Notes under the pieces: model-generated
Told to the model about the DNA's origin: nothing
The model's database searches: none
The model's input: only the letters and a program-made list of their open reading frames with translations
Shown here: positions 21,601-30,300 of the stretch, in pieces
Numbering within the stretch: position 1 is the first letter of the stretch
Layout: the number at the start of each line of letters is the position of its first letter
Assembly: GCF_000154725.1 (NCBI RefSeq)
Contig: NZ_DS544873.1
Coordinates: 911,107 to 975,106, forward strand
Reading direction: 5' to 3'
Length of the DNA: 64,000 nt
DNA from: Kordia algicida OT-1
GTDB taxonomy: Bacteria > Bacteroidota > Bacteroidia > Flavobacteriales > Flavobacteriaceae
Made by a program: the position numbers and the translations under genes

Positions 21601-24390
21601 ACCAAAACAGGATTAAAAGCATTTTACACGAGTTTACAATCAGATTGCAGTCAAAGTTTGGTAGTTGAAGGAAACGGAAACAAAATCAAATCGCATGTTT
21701 TCAATCTAAAAAAATCAGCGCAAACAACGCAAGATGCAACGATTTCTGAAAATATTGTAGAAAGTAATTACACAGTAGAAAATACTCAGGAAACCCTCAA
21801 AGGAATTCTAACAGAAATTCTCGGAATTCAATCTTCGGCACTTTCCATGGAGCAAACTTTTGTAGATATGGGACTCAATTCGATCTTGGGAGTTGAATTA
21901 GCCATTGCCATCAATAACACTTTCGGAACTGCCATTTCTAACGTAATTGTATACGATTATCCAAACATCAAAGAGCTTTCTAGTTATGTAAACTCACACT
22001 TATTAAAAAACACGTCAATTGCTAAAAAATCAATTGCGACTATTTCGAAAGAAGTCAAAGCAGTTGCCAAAATAGACACGGAAAATCTTATCAATTTTGG
22101 TGAAAAATATCCAAAACTCACACGCAGAAAAGTAACGAATCTCACTAATTTATACGGAAACATTACGCCAGCTTACGGGTATAGTACACAAAAATCATCA
22201 GCAACAACAGATGACAAAATCGCCATTGTTGGAATGTCTGGAAAATACCCAAAAGCAAAAAATCTAAAAGAATACTGGAACAATCTTGAAAATGGAGTAG
22301 ATGCAGTCACTGAAATTCCAAACAGTCGTTGGAACATAGACAAATACTACGATCCAGATCCTGAAAAAGAAGGGAAAATATACGCCAAATGGATGGGAAT
22401 GTTGGATGAAGTAGATCTTTTTGATCCGTTATTCTTCAAAATATCGCCTCAAGAAGCAACCTATATGGATCCAGAGCATCGTCTATTTTTGCAAGAAGGT
22501 TACAAAGCTTTTGAAGATGCAGGATATGCAGGAGAAGCACTAAAAGACATCAAATGTGGTGTGTACCTCGGACTTGAACGAAGCGAATATTCATGGCATT
22601 TAAGACAAAACAATGCAATGTCGCCAAACGTAACAAGTAACAATTCCGCAATAGCGGCGGCAAGAATTGCGTATTTCCTAAACTTAAAAGGACCAGCAAT
22701 TACGATAGATACTGCTTGTTCATCGTCACTTGTGGCAATGCATTTGGCGTGCAAATCGTTGCTTAACAACGAAATAGACATGGCGTTGACTGGTGGTGTA
22801 CGTTTATGGTTAGGTCCAGAAACTTACCAAGGAATGTGTCAGGCACGAATGCTTTCGCCAGATGGAAAATGCAAAACATTTGACGACAGCGCCAACGGAT
22901 TTGTGCCAGGAGAAGGTGTTGGAGCCGTAGTGTTAAAACGTTTAAAAGACGCCGAAGCAGACAATGACAACATCTTAGGAGTCATTCTAGGTTCAGGAAT
23001 CAATCAAGATGGAAAAACCAACGGAATCACAGCGCCAAGCGTAAAAAGCCAAATTGCACTAGAACAAGAAGTATACGCACAAAACAATATCGATCCGAGC
23101 ACAATAACTTATGTAGAAGCACACGGAACAGGAACCAAATTGGGCGATCCGATAGAACTACAAGCCTTGTCAACAGTTTTTGGAGAAAGTACCGATAAGA
23201 AAAACTATTGTGCACTCGGTTCTGTAAAAAGTAACATTGGTCATACAACGGCGGCGGCAGGAATTGCAGGTGTTCACAAAGTATTATTATCATTACAAAA
23301 CCAAACACTAGCGCCAACATTACACGTTACCAAAGAAAACTCACATTTCGATTTCAACAATTCGCCTTTCTATGTAAACACGGAAAAAAGAGTATGGAAA
23401 ACCAATCCGCATAGTTTGCGTCGTGCCAGTGTAAGTTCGTTTGGTTTCAGTGGAACGAACTCACATTTGGTCATTGAAGAATATCCAAAAACAACAAATC
23501 AAGCTACATCTGAAACAAAATCTGTTATCATTCCGCTTTCGGCAAAAACAACAGCGCAACTAAAAGAAAAAGCAGCAGATTTATTAGCATTCATAAGCGA
23601 ACAAAATAAGGCAGAAGCATCAGAAGAAAATACCAACACGCTAGACTTAGGATCTATCGCGTATACATTGCAAATTGGACGTGATGACATGCGAGAACGT
23701 TTAGGATTTGTTGTAAACTCTATAGATCAACTTGAAAATAAATTGCAAGCATATCTTAACGGAAACGATTCCGATAATGAAATCTATACAGGAAAAGCAA
23801 CAACTCAAAATGATACGCTTTCACTCTTTAGTACAGATACAGACTTGCAAGAAGCTGTCAGCAATTGGATACAGAATGGAAAACTTGAAAAACTACTCAA
23901 ACTTTGGGTAAACGGATTGACTATTTCATGGAGTAAATTCTACGAAAATACTAAGCCAAAGCGTGTTAGTTTGCCAACTTATCCGTTTGCAAAAGAAAAA
24001 TATTGGGTAACATCACAAAACGGAGAAGCTGCAACAAATCATTCAGGAGTTACAGCAACAATACATCCGTTAGTTCATACAAACACATCAAATTTAAATC
24101 AGCAAAGTTTTACGTCTACGTTCAGTGGAAACGAATTTTTCCTAAAAGAACATTTAGTACACGGAAAAGCGATTCTTCCAGGAGTGGCATATTTAGAAAT
24201 GATTCGTGTCGCAATCGAAAAATCAGTTCCAAATCTTTCTGACGAATATGAAATCTCATTGCAAAATATCTTCTGGATTCGTCCGCTAACAGTTGAAACG
24301 ACTACGGAAATTGAAATCACCGTAACACCTAATGACGATGCAACAATCGCTTTTGAAATCGTCACAAAAATGAAGAAGAAAATAGTGTAA
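12664..24390 (+). CDS. Trans-AT PKS, loading plus modules 1-3 (5' part of a frameshifted gene)
   Basis: Domains by residue: MT-like segment (about 1-200, weak SAM motif VNLGCKDG); GNAT-like loading domain (about 198-390, with FHHNHGANIV and YRERDTANEGFGVLVHY); ACP (Ser456). Module 1: KS (522-942, Cys686), KR (1115-1536, GGLGGLG, Ser/Tyr triad), ACP (Ser1598). Module 2: KS (1683-2118, Cys1859 in DTMCSSS), DH0 (2310-2579), KR (2592-3012), ACP (Ser3073). Module 3: KS (3184-3609, Cys3352), then the first half of a DH (His3830, LPGVAYLEM). All three KS keep both His motifs (EAHGTGT, SNxGH). No AT domain occurs. The module 2 DH lacks the active-site His and reads LHPKTLSYIQ where an active DH has LHPSILDSALQ, so it looks dead. 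The frame stops inside the module 3 DH fold; the missing half continues in the -1 frame from 24369. The predicted starter is acetyl or a methylated variant. Confidence 0.93.
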   Translation: MISEKYLNDLRSAITEIFNQSLNQQPQIIVNLGCKDGTVLREIYQTISGSTLRGKYLKEHPVQCYAVDASQENLDNLALDNKNIQTFLGDIQTSNGLKKALKNIGISSDKKILYLHTVTPTANWQAYLQVYADHLQNNQLLFTSEHVVAETQASLDKNQITTEKFITLAANIGLFTEKLSKRYPDSKTNKEVALHNITKRAYSIRNASLKDLQTLDTLEELCWQSHIRSSKEAIQQRIKTFPQGQFVLEKNGEVVGVIYSQAINDKAQLEKATMDNVHKLHNANGNVMQLLAVNIHPSVQLFNYGDQLLEFMLQRCSLINKVTEIVAVSICKNYDKNGEYSFEEYLNLQGEKQDPIMAFHHNHGANIVKGLANYRERDTANEGFGVLVHYTNLDERINTNKAFVASPETISKNTSSEFTKKETTQKFITETIANLLNINTETVDEEQPLMEMGLNSVDLQMLQRQIEKKINQQLEAGFFFEYNTVLKVAEKIQADFTINNTEKPTETTNTAKANVKNNVSDTDIAIIGISCKLPGNITSVDALWEALTEEKSLISSYPKERGNWANSEEFKGIDQGGFMQNAAAFDASFFRISPKEAQITDPQQRILLELAWACLEDAGIPAKKLIGSNTGVFVGASNADYSRKVQDAKLAIEAHHAVGSSLAILANRLSYYFDLSGPSLLVDTACSSSLVAIHSAVQSLHSGECDSAIVGGVNFICHPDLSIAYHKAGMLSPEAKCKVFDSKANGYVRGEGTVVMLLKPLKKAIEDKNQIHGVIKGSAINHGGLAAGLTVPNPKKQSELLVNAWKNANISTSDLSYIEAHGTGTSLGDPIEVQGIKNALTTHSDSKTLEKCTIGSIKSNVGHLESAAGMTGMLKVILAMKHKQLPASIHFSTLNPKINLNDSPIQIQNTLTSWQSEKPLLAGVSSFGSGGTNGHVVLEEFQQKTKQNHSTNNESLFVLSAKNEDRLIAYAEKIIRWIDTSSETFNFNDAIYSWQVGRTAMKKRLAIQATNFQDLKEKLSQWIAGKTVETTWSSSNAATNYTEEIIAKAISEKNISLLGQIWTTGATINWEAYYANQNDLAFVSLPTYPFAKDHYWIQETETITETKQPTKTTNSKLYATPTWKAIPIENIAESNSKEVTETHILLCGFSTLLSKKLSQELPETTISTINSKKKKIAKTYTEIAVECFEEIQQIVREKSNKKIDLWIVVPALTTHTTWLGLSGMLQTLHAEYPSVSGQVLAVNPKIKTPELTQKLLENQSVTTELTVKYDANERKVIRWEAIQESSNEQTTVFKDEGVYILTGGLGGLGTIFIKEIGKQTKNATIIITGRSELTADKQEKIKQLATISKNIHYHKVTLTSNDEVKTFINSIKEKHGNINGIIHCAGMVKDNFIIKKTASEFEEVLQPKVAGTIHLDEATKNENLDFFVLFSSIFSVVGNVGQADYATANGFMDQFAAYRNTLLAQKERAGQTLSINWPFWKDGGMDIHESSLAIIKEETGMIPMETATGLHAFYQGIANKYNQLLVMEGVEEKLVKTLENLAPTNETIEQAQDYSVENQDVIFEKTLQKTKELFGEVLGFAPSKVDEHESFSAYGIDSIFINQLNQKLSKTFDSLSKTIFFEHQTLHEITNYLVNEYTETCASWTQTDINQTQKGSSKIFKDASKTGQTIKNTDEAEKQINHKEPIAIIGISGIYPEAKDLDEFWENLQEGKNSISEIPPSRWSLDDFYEPDMQKAVKEGKSYAKWGGFINEFAQFDPMFFGISPREALNIDPHERLFLQESWRALESSGYTKHDLKQKYHQKVGVFAGVTKTGFELKAPFYRNDNHKFHPRSSFSSVANRLSYVLDIKGPSMPIDTMCSSSLTAIHEACEHIHRGECEVAFAGGVNLYLHPSTYSYLSSQHMLSVDGQCKSFGLGGNGFVPGEGVGVVLLKPLSEAVKDNDVIHGVILSTHVNHGGKTNGYTVPSPVSQSQLIKTAIKKAGINARDISYIEAHGTGTELGDPIEVEGLKKAFDADTTDKNYCAIGSVKSNIGHLEAAAGISGLTKVLLQMKHGKIVPSLHTEDLNPNIDFEKTAFQVATDLQNWERPFVQNEEKPRIAGISSFGAGGANAHVILQEYQPQEKASFATESLLAEAEKVLIPLSARNKAQLKLRAVALLDALRKNNNASQFDLISLTYTLQVGREAMDERLGFIVSSIEELEEKLIQYINEAKEIENFDQGNKNYPDKTFKLLTKEAEFQQTIARWVKDKKLANLLMLWVNGLTIDWHQFYDTDVNISRVALPTYPFANDEYWIQTESIEKGFTKISEGAEHINALLHHNTSNIYEQRYTSRFNGDEFFLKTQYNADEKITEKIVPTFTCIEMARLAALHATSGNESETTLTLQNLIWSTPFTLSEKKEINIALTATAPLREENIALHFDIFSESDGDETVHCQGKAVLSDHSLPQKHNIQELLTQLEEHTISNHYKGVQEIHKTDGKLVATIDFSEEILQQQETLILHPKTLSYIQNILAEFEHKMSNAYIIGCDAVQIIQPLQEEACIIISFVEESLFSDDICTLNIDICDTLGNVCVQFVGCSFGKQSETLTATTEATETEKLFFTPQWQETKVEGTQKRDVAQYHTILLDLPQIKTTQLETAIGNNVCTNISLKKENLHAQYHQYATACFEYIKNLQKEKFIGNQHIWFVIPNTEQYAPLQGVYGLLRTAMLENPKISGQILLTDAHVSQNNLAQQLNAQTVRNTDLIVKHENKKQYVFQWQQQSLQTSNEIVYKDQGIYVITGGLGGLGTIFCKEILQKTTNATVILTGRSELTQTKKDAIAKLKSYGGTVIYKSVNIADEKAVHNFFENVLKSHQQINGILHCAGMISDNFIAEKTTEEFHQVLMPKVDGTIYIDNATAEIELDFLVYFSSIAGAIGFVGQADYASANSFMDHYAYYRNGLVQKGKRHGKTLSINWPLWKDGGMGIDKATEKMVAQTIGMQSLATKTGLKAFYTSLQSDCSQSLVVEGNGNKIKSHVFNLKKSAQTTQDATISENIVESNYTVENTQETLKGILTEILGIQSSALSMEQTFVDMGLNSILGVELAIAINNTFGTAISNVIVYDYPNIKELSSYVNSHLLKNTSIAKKSIATISKEVKAVAKIDTENLINFGEKYPKLTRRKVTNLTNLYGNITPAYGYSTQKSSATTDDKIAIVGMSGKYPKAKNLKEYWNNLENGVDAVTEIPNSRWNIDKYYDPDPEKEGKIYAKWMGMLDEVDLFDPLFFKISPQEATYMDPEHRLFLQEGYKAFEDAGYAGEALKDIKCGVYLGLERSEYSWHLRQNNAMSPNVTSNNSAIAAARIAYFLNLKGPAITIDTACSSSLVAMHLACKSLLNNEIDMALTGGVRLWLGPETYQGMCQARMLSPDGKCKTFDDSANGFVPGEGVGAVVLKRLKDAEADNDNILGVILGSGINQDGKTNGITAPSVKSQIALEQEVYAQNNIDPSTITYVEAHGTGTKLGDPIELQALSTVFGESTDKKNYCALGSVKSNIGHTTAAAGIAGVHKVLLSLQNQTLAPTLHVTKENSHFDFNNSPFYVNTEKRVWKTNPHSLRRASVSSFGFSGTNSHLVIEEYPKTTNQATSETKSVIIPLSAKTTAQLKEKAADLLAFISEQNKAEASEENTNTLDLGSIAYTLQIGRDDMRERLGFVVNSIDQLENKLQAYLNGNDSDNEIYTGKATTQNDTLSLFSTDTDLQEAVSNWIQNGKLEKLLKLWVNGLTISWSKFYENTKPKRVSLPTYPFAKEKYWVTSQNGEAATNHSGVTATIHPLVHTNTSNLNQQSFTSTFSGNEFFLKEHLVHGKAILPGVAYLEMIRVAIEKSVPNLSDEYEISLQNIFWIRPLTVETTTEIEITVTPNDDATIAFEIVTKMKKKIV
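24364..24390 (+). other. Apparent -1 frameshift in the module 3 DH domain
   Basis: The upstream frame reads aca aaa atg ... and stops at TAA 24388-24390. In the -1 frame from 24369 the sequence continues NEEENSVNCQGEAVL, which aligns with other DH domains of this cluster such as ETIHCKGEI and ETVHCQGKAVL. One extra A in the five-A run at 24366-24370 would restore a single frame from 12664 to 36755. A sequencing or assembly error, a real mutation or recoding are all possible; the sequence alone does not decide. Confidence 0.85.
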
Positions 24391-27300
24391 ACTGTCAAGG
24401 AGAAGCTGTATTACATTCAAAATCGGAAAGATACAGTATTGACATTCCGCAAGTAAAACAAGAACTATCCACACAAATAAGCGCAACTCAATTCTACAAC
24501 TACTTTGAAAAAACGGGTGTTGATTACGGAACTGCGTTTAGAGGAATTGAAACCGTTTACAAAGGAAATGACACGATTTTGGCAAAACTAGTATTGCCAA
24601 ATACAATTCACAATTCGGCAGAAACATTAGGCTTGCATCCAAGTATCTTAGACAGCGCATTGCAAAGTTGTGTGGCGTTAATGGTCGATTTAGAAGCGTC
24701 TGCAAACGAAGCATTATTACCGTATGCTGTGGAAAATGTTCAAATTCTTTCACGTACTGAAAAAGAAATGTACGCTTATGCGCGATTTGCCAACGGAGCT
24801 TCCACGAATGATGCTGTGAAAAAACTAGACATCACGCTTACAGACAACGAAGGAACAATTTGTGCAGAAATAGAAGGATTTACAGCAAGATTCTTACAAG
24901 AAGCAGATGGAACAAATGCTAAAAATAATGCAGATGATGGACTAAAATACTTATCGCCAATTTGGAATCTGGCAACACTTTCAGAAGCAACTGAAATCTC
25001 GGAGAATGCTAAAATTTTACTCATAGGAAGTGAAAAAACTCAACAAAACTGGTTGCAAACATCATTTCCTGATACGAAATATTTGCAAATAGAAAGTCAG
25101 GAAGCTGTTGAAACTATTGCTGACAAATTAAAAAATACCACATTCGATCAACTTGTTTGGATTGCACCAGAAACAACCAGCAAAACAAACATTCAAAAAT
25201 CAATTTCAGCGCAAGAAGTTGGTGTTTTAGAAATATATCGCATCACAAAAGCATTACTAGAAGCTGGTTTTGCGGATGAAAATCTAAAATGGTCATTCAT
25301 CACACAAAACACACAAAAAGTCATCAGCAATGATGTAGTGAACTTTACGCATGCAAGTGTTGTTGGTTTTGTAGGTTCTTTAGCAAAAGAATATCCAAAT
25401 TGGAACATTCAATTGGCGGATATTGACACGTTCCAAGCGGTTACGGCAAAAAGTTGTTTATCACTTCCGTGGAATGAACAAGGAAACGTACTTGCACATC
25501 GTCACGGCGAATGGTTTGCCCAAGAGTTTGCGTATGTTTCTAGCAATAATAGCAGTCACACGTTATACAAACAAAATGGTATATACGTAATCATTGGTGG
25601 CGCTGGTGGATTAGGAGAAATCTTAACGCGTTACATGATTGAAAAATACAACGCACAAATCATCTGGATTGGAAGAAAAGAAATCAACGAAGAAATTCAA
25701 CATAAAATTGATGCTTTAGGTAAGCTCGGAAAAGCACCAATGTACATTTCAGCAGATGCAACAGATGAAGCGTCACTCAAAAATGCACACGATCAAATCC
25801 TTGAAGAACATACAAACATAAACGGAATTATACATTCGGCAATTGTCTTAAAAGATCAAAGTCTCAAGGCAATGGAAGAAAGTCGTTTCAAGCAAAGTCT
25901 ATCTGCCAAAGTAGACATCAGCATACACATGGAACGTGTTTTTGGAACACACGATCTAGACTTTATGTTGTTCTTCTCATCGTTAACTTCATTTGTAAAA
26001 GCACCTGGGCAAGCAAACTATGCGGCAGGTTGTACATTCAAAGACAGTTTTGCACACTATCTCGATCAGCAGAAAAACTATCCAGTAAAAACCATGAACT
26101 GGAGTTATTGGGGCAATGTAGGAATTGTGGCAGATACTTTCTACAAAGAACGAATGGCGCAACAAGGAATTGGCTCTATAGAACCTAACGAAGGCATGCA
26201 AGCGTTGGAAGTATTAATGAGTACAGATGTACCGCAAATGGCGTTGCACAAAATCATTACTGAAGACGGAATTGAAAATGCCAACTTAACCATTACGGAA
26301 GAAGTACATTTCTATGAAAACAAAGAAACGTTCAATCTATCTGCTGTTTCAGCACAACTGCCAACACTAGATACTGACGAGCAAATAAAAGCATTGGCAG
26401 ACGTTCAAATTCCAGACGAAATGAACGCATTGGCAACTCAAATTGTGGTTTCAAGTTTAGTAGCAGTTGGATTGTTGAAAGATGGAAACACACACATAGC
26501 TGACTTAAACTTACAAACGCCGCCAGCACAATTCTTTGAAAGATGGTTAGCAGCAACCATTTCATACTTGCGAGAAGAAAACATTGTTAACGAAGAATCA
26601 CAGCTTGCAAAACCTGAAGTTATCAGTTTACCAAAAGTTTGGGAACAATGGGATGAAGCTAAAAAAGAATGGAATAAAAATCCAAACTGGGAAAAACAAG
26701 TAACCTTATTAGAAGTCTGTTTAAAATCGTTACCAGAAATATTAAAAGGAGAAGTATTATCTACAGATATCATATTTCCAAACTCCTCATTACATCTAGT
26801 TGAAGGCGTTTACAAAGGAAGTTTCCAAGTAGACTATTTCAACGATGTACTATGCAATACGCTAAGAACCTGCATCAATGAACATATCAAGAACAATGCT
26901 GACAAACAACTAAGAATTCTAGAAATTGGTGCAGGAACTGGAGGAACGACAGTTAAAGTGCTTCCTGTTTTAAAAGAGTTCGGGGAAACCGTTGTGGAAT
27001 ATCGTTACACAGACTTATCAAAAGCATTCTTAATTCATGCAGAAGAAAATTACCAACCAATATTTCCAAAATTAACAACATCCATACTAGATGTTTCCAA
27101 ACCAATTGCAACACAATCGGTAGAAACAAACTACTACGACATTATCATTGCAACCAATGTATTGCATGCAACGCCAAACATGAGGCAAACCATGCGAAAT
27201 ACGAAAGCAATTCTCAAAAATCAAGGAATTGTACTCATCAATGAAATGAGCACATGGACACTATTTACACACTTAATCTTCGGATTGCTAGAAGGTTGGT

Positions 27301-30300
27301 GGTTATACGAAGAAACAAGCTTACGTGTCGCTGGAAGTCCTGGAATTGATGCAGAAAACTGGGAAAAAGTGCTCAAAGAAGTTGGTTTCAATCAAACCTT
27401 ATTCCCAGTAGCAAAAGCGCATCCGTACGGGCAACAAGTAATTGCAGCAGTAAGTGATGGGAAAGTAGTACAAAAACATATCAAAAAAGAAGTTGCTGCT
27501 ACAAAACCATCCAAAAAAATAGCGAAAGCACCAATCAAAAAGAATATCGCAAAAACGGTAGTGGCTCCACAAGGAAACTTACGAGAAAAAAGTATCACAT
27601 TCTTAACGGAATTAGTAGCGAAGTCACTCAGAATGAAACCGCAACAAATAGAAGCTTCACAACCGTTAGAAAATTACGGATTAGATTCTATCATGGTGGT
27701 ACAACTTACCAATCAATTCCGCAAAGTATTCCCAGACATCACAAGTACGTTATTCTTTGAGGAAAACACGGTTGATGGTTTGGTGAATTACTTCCTAGAA
27801 AACAAAAAAGAAGCATTACAAGCATTATTTGTAGAAACTGCTTCGGAAGTAGAAGTAGAAACTGTTATTTCAGAAGAAAAAGAACAAGCGACCATCGCGA
27901 TCAAAGATGCTCGTAAACCGTTTGAAATCTTCCGAAAAACAAACAAACCGACCATCAAAACCACCGCGACAAACAACAACATACGTTCAAAATTTGATGT
28001 AGCCATCATTGGTGTAAGCGGTCGTTATCCAAAAGCTGAAAACATAGACACTTTCTGGAACAATCTGTCAAAAGGAGAAAACTGTATCACTGAAATACCA
28101 AAAGATCGTTGGAATTGGGAAGACTATTACGATGAAGAAAAAGGGAAAGCGGGCAAAATCTATACAAAATATGGCGGATTTATCAGTGATATCGACAAAT
28201 TTGATCCGTTATTCTTCAAAATAGCGCCAAAAGATGCCAAGAAAATGGATCCGCAAGAACGTTTATTCTTGCAAACATGTTACCATGCCATTGAAGATGC
28301 AGGTTACACACCAAAAAATATCGCAGAAAATGATAAAATCGGTGTCTTTGCAGGAATTATGAACTCTCGCTACACAGCGCAATCCTTACACTATTCGGTT
28401 GCCAACAGAGTTTCATACACGTTCAACTTTCAAGGACCAAGTATGGCAGTTGATACAGCGTGTTCCTCATCACTCACGGCGATTCATTTAGCGTTGGAAA
28501 GTATTTATAACGGTACCAGTGAATGTGCCATTGCTGGTGGAGTCAACATCATAATTGATCCAGAACATTACATTCAACTCTCTGCAATGACGATGTTATC
28601 TACAGGAAATCAAAACAAAGCCTTTGGAAACAAAGCAGACGGATTCGTAGACTCAGAAGGTGTCGGAGCCATCATTCTAAAACCATTGCACAAAGCAGAA
28701 GCAGATGGCGATCATATTTACGGAGTCATCAAAGGAAGTGCCATCAATGCTGGAGGAAAAACGAACGGTTATACGGTTCCAAATCCAAAAGCACAATCGG
28801 CAGTTATCAGCAAAGCTTTAGAAAGTGCGGAAATCAACAAAGAACAAATCAGCTACATAGAAGCACACGGAACGGGAACAGCGTTAGGAGATCCAATTGA
28901 AATCTCAGCGCTCACACGTGCTTTAAAAACTGAAAACAGCAATAACAAATGTGCAATTGGTTCTGTAAAATCAAACATCGGACATTGCGAATCTGCCGCA
29001 GGAATCGCAGGATTGACAAAAATTCTACTACAATTCAAGCACCAACAATTAGTACCTTCATTGCATGCAGAAGTATTAAATCCTGAAATTGATTTCGGGA
29101 AAACGCCTTTCAAATTGCAACAAGCTACAGAAACATGGCAAAAACCTGCTATCGAAATTAACGGAACGGAACAACACATTCCGCGTATTGCAGGAATTTC
29201 GTCTTTTGGAGCTGGTGGCGCAAACGCACACGTCATTCTTGCAGAATATGAAGCAGTACCACAAAACTTGGCAACACACACGCCAAACACAGAAGTTGCT
29301 ATAGTACTTTCAGCAAGAACGGAATCACAACTCACACAAAAAATTCAAGACTTACTAAGTTTCGTTGAAAGCAAAGAAAATGAACTTGATTTATTGGCAA
29401 TTGCATACACGCTTCAAACGGGTAGAGAAGCGATGGACGAACGTTTTGCAACAACAGTTTCTTCTGTAGCAGCACTTATAAAAACGCTCAATGCATATCT
29501 CAATAATTCGTTAGAAACTAGAAAATATCAGCGCTCACGTACCAAAAATCATAAAGATGAAGTCTTAAACTTCAAATCGGAAGCAAACTACAAACAAATG
29601 CTTTCAACTTGGATAAAAGACAAAAATTACACAGAACTCTTAGCTTGGTGGACAAAAGGTATCGACGTTCAATGGAATGAATTATACTCAAGCAAAAAGC
29701 CACAACGCATCAGTTTGCCAACCTATCCATTTGCCAAAGAACGCTATTGGATTACGCCAAACAAACACAACACTATCGTTGCTGGAGCAGCAAAACTGCA
29801 TCCAATGATTCACAGTAACATTTCCAATGTGCAACAAACGCAGTTTAGCACAACATTTACAGGCGAAGAAGCATTCGTAAAACACTACGCGTTACAAAAC
29901 GGAAATGAAACGGTAAAAGCGTTACCATTCTTAGCAAGTGTCGAAATGATTCAAGCGGCAATCGCAATAGGATTTGCAAATACAGACGAAGGAACGATTC
30001 TAGAACTAAACAATCATCACTTTGGTTCGCTCATAGAAATTACTTCACAACAAGCAATTCAAACCGCACTATTTGCCATCGACGAAAATTCTGTAGGTTA
30101 CGAAATATTCTCAGAAAACTCAGAAAAAACAAAAGTTCATACGCAAGGAATAGCGAGCTACGAATACAGAAATTATACAGAAACATTGCCGTTTGACGAG
30201 CTTTTTGAAGAAATGGAGCATACGGTTGATGGAAATACGTTTTACAATGAATTCTCTCAAAAAGAAATCAACTATGGCGCGTACTATCAAGCGATTCAGG

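Noticed and set aside
24364-24376. Programmed -1 ribosomal frameshift
   Set aside because: There is an A-run but no perfect slippery heptamer in the zero frame, and I did not identify a downstream stem-loop. It is kept only as a possibility under the frameshift finding.
24579-24581. ATG at 24579 as the true start of a separate gene
   Set aside because: It lies in the middle of a DH fold whose first half is in the preceding frame; the homologous sequence continues upstream to about 24369 without a start.
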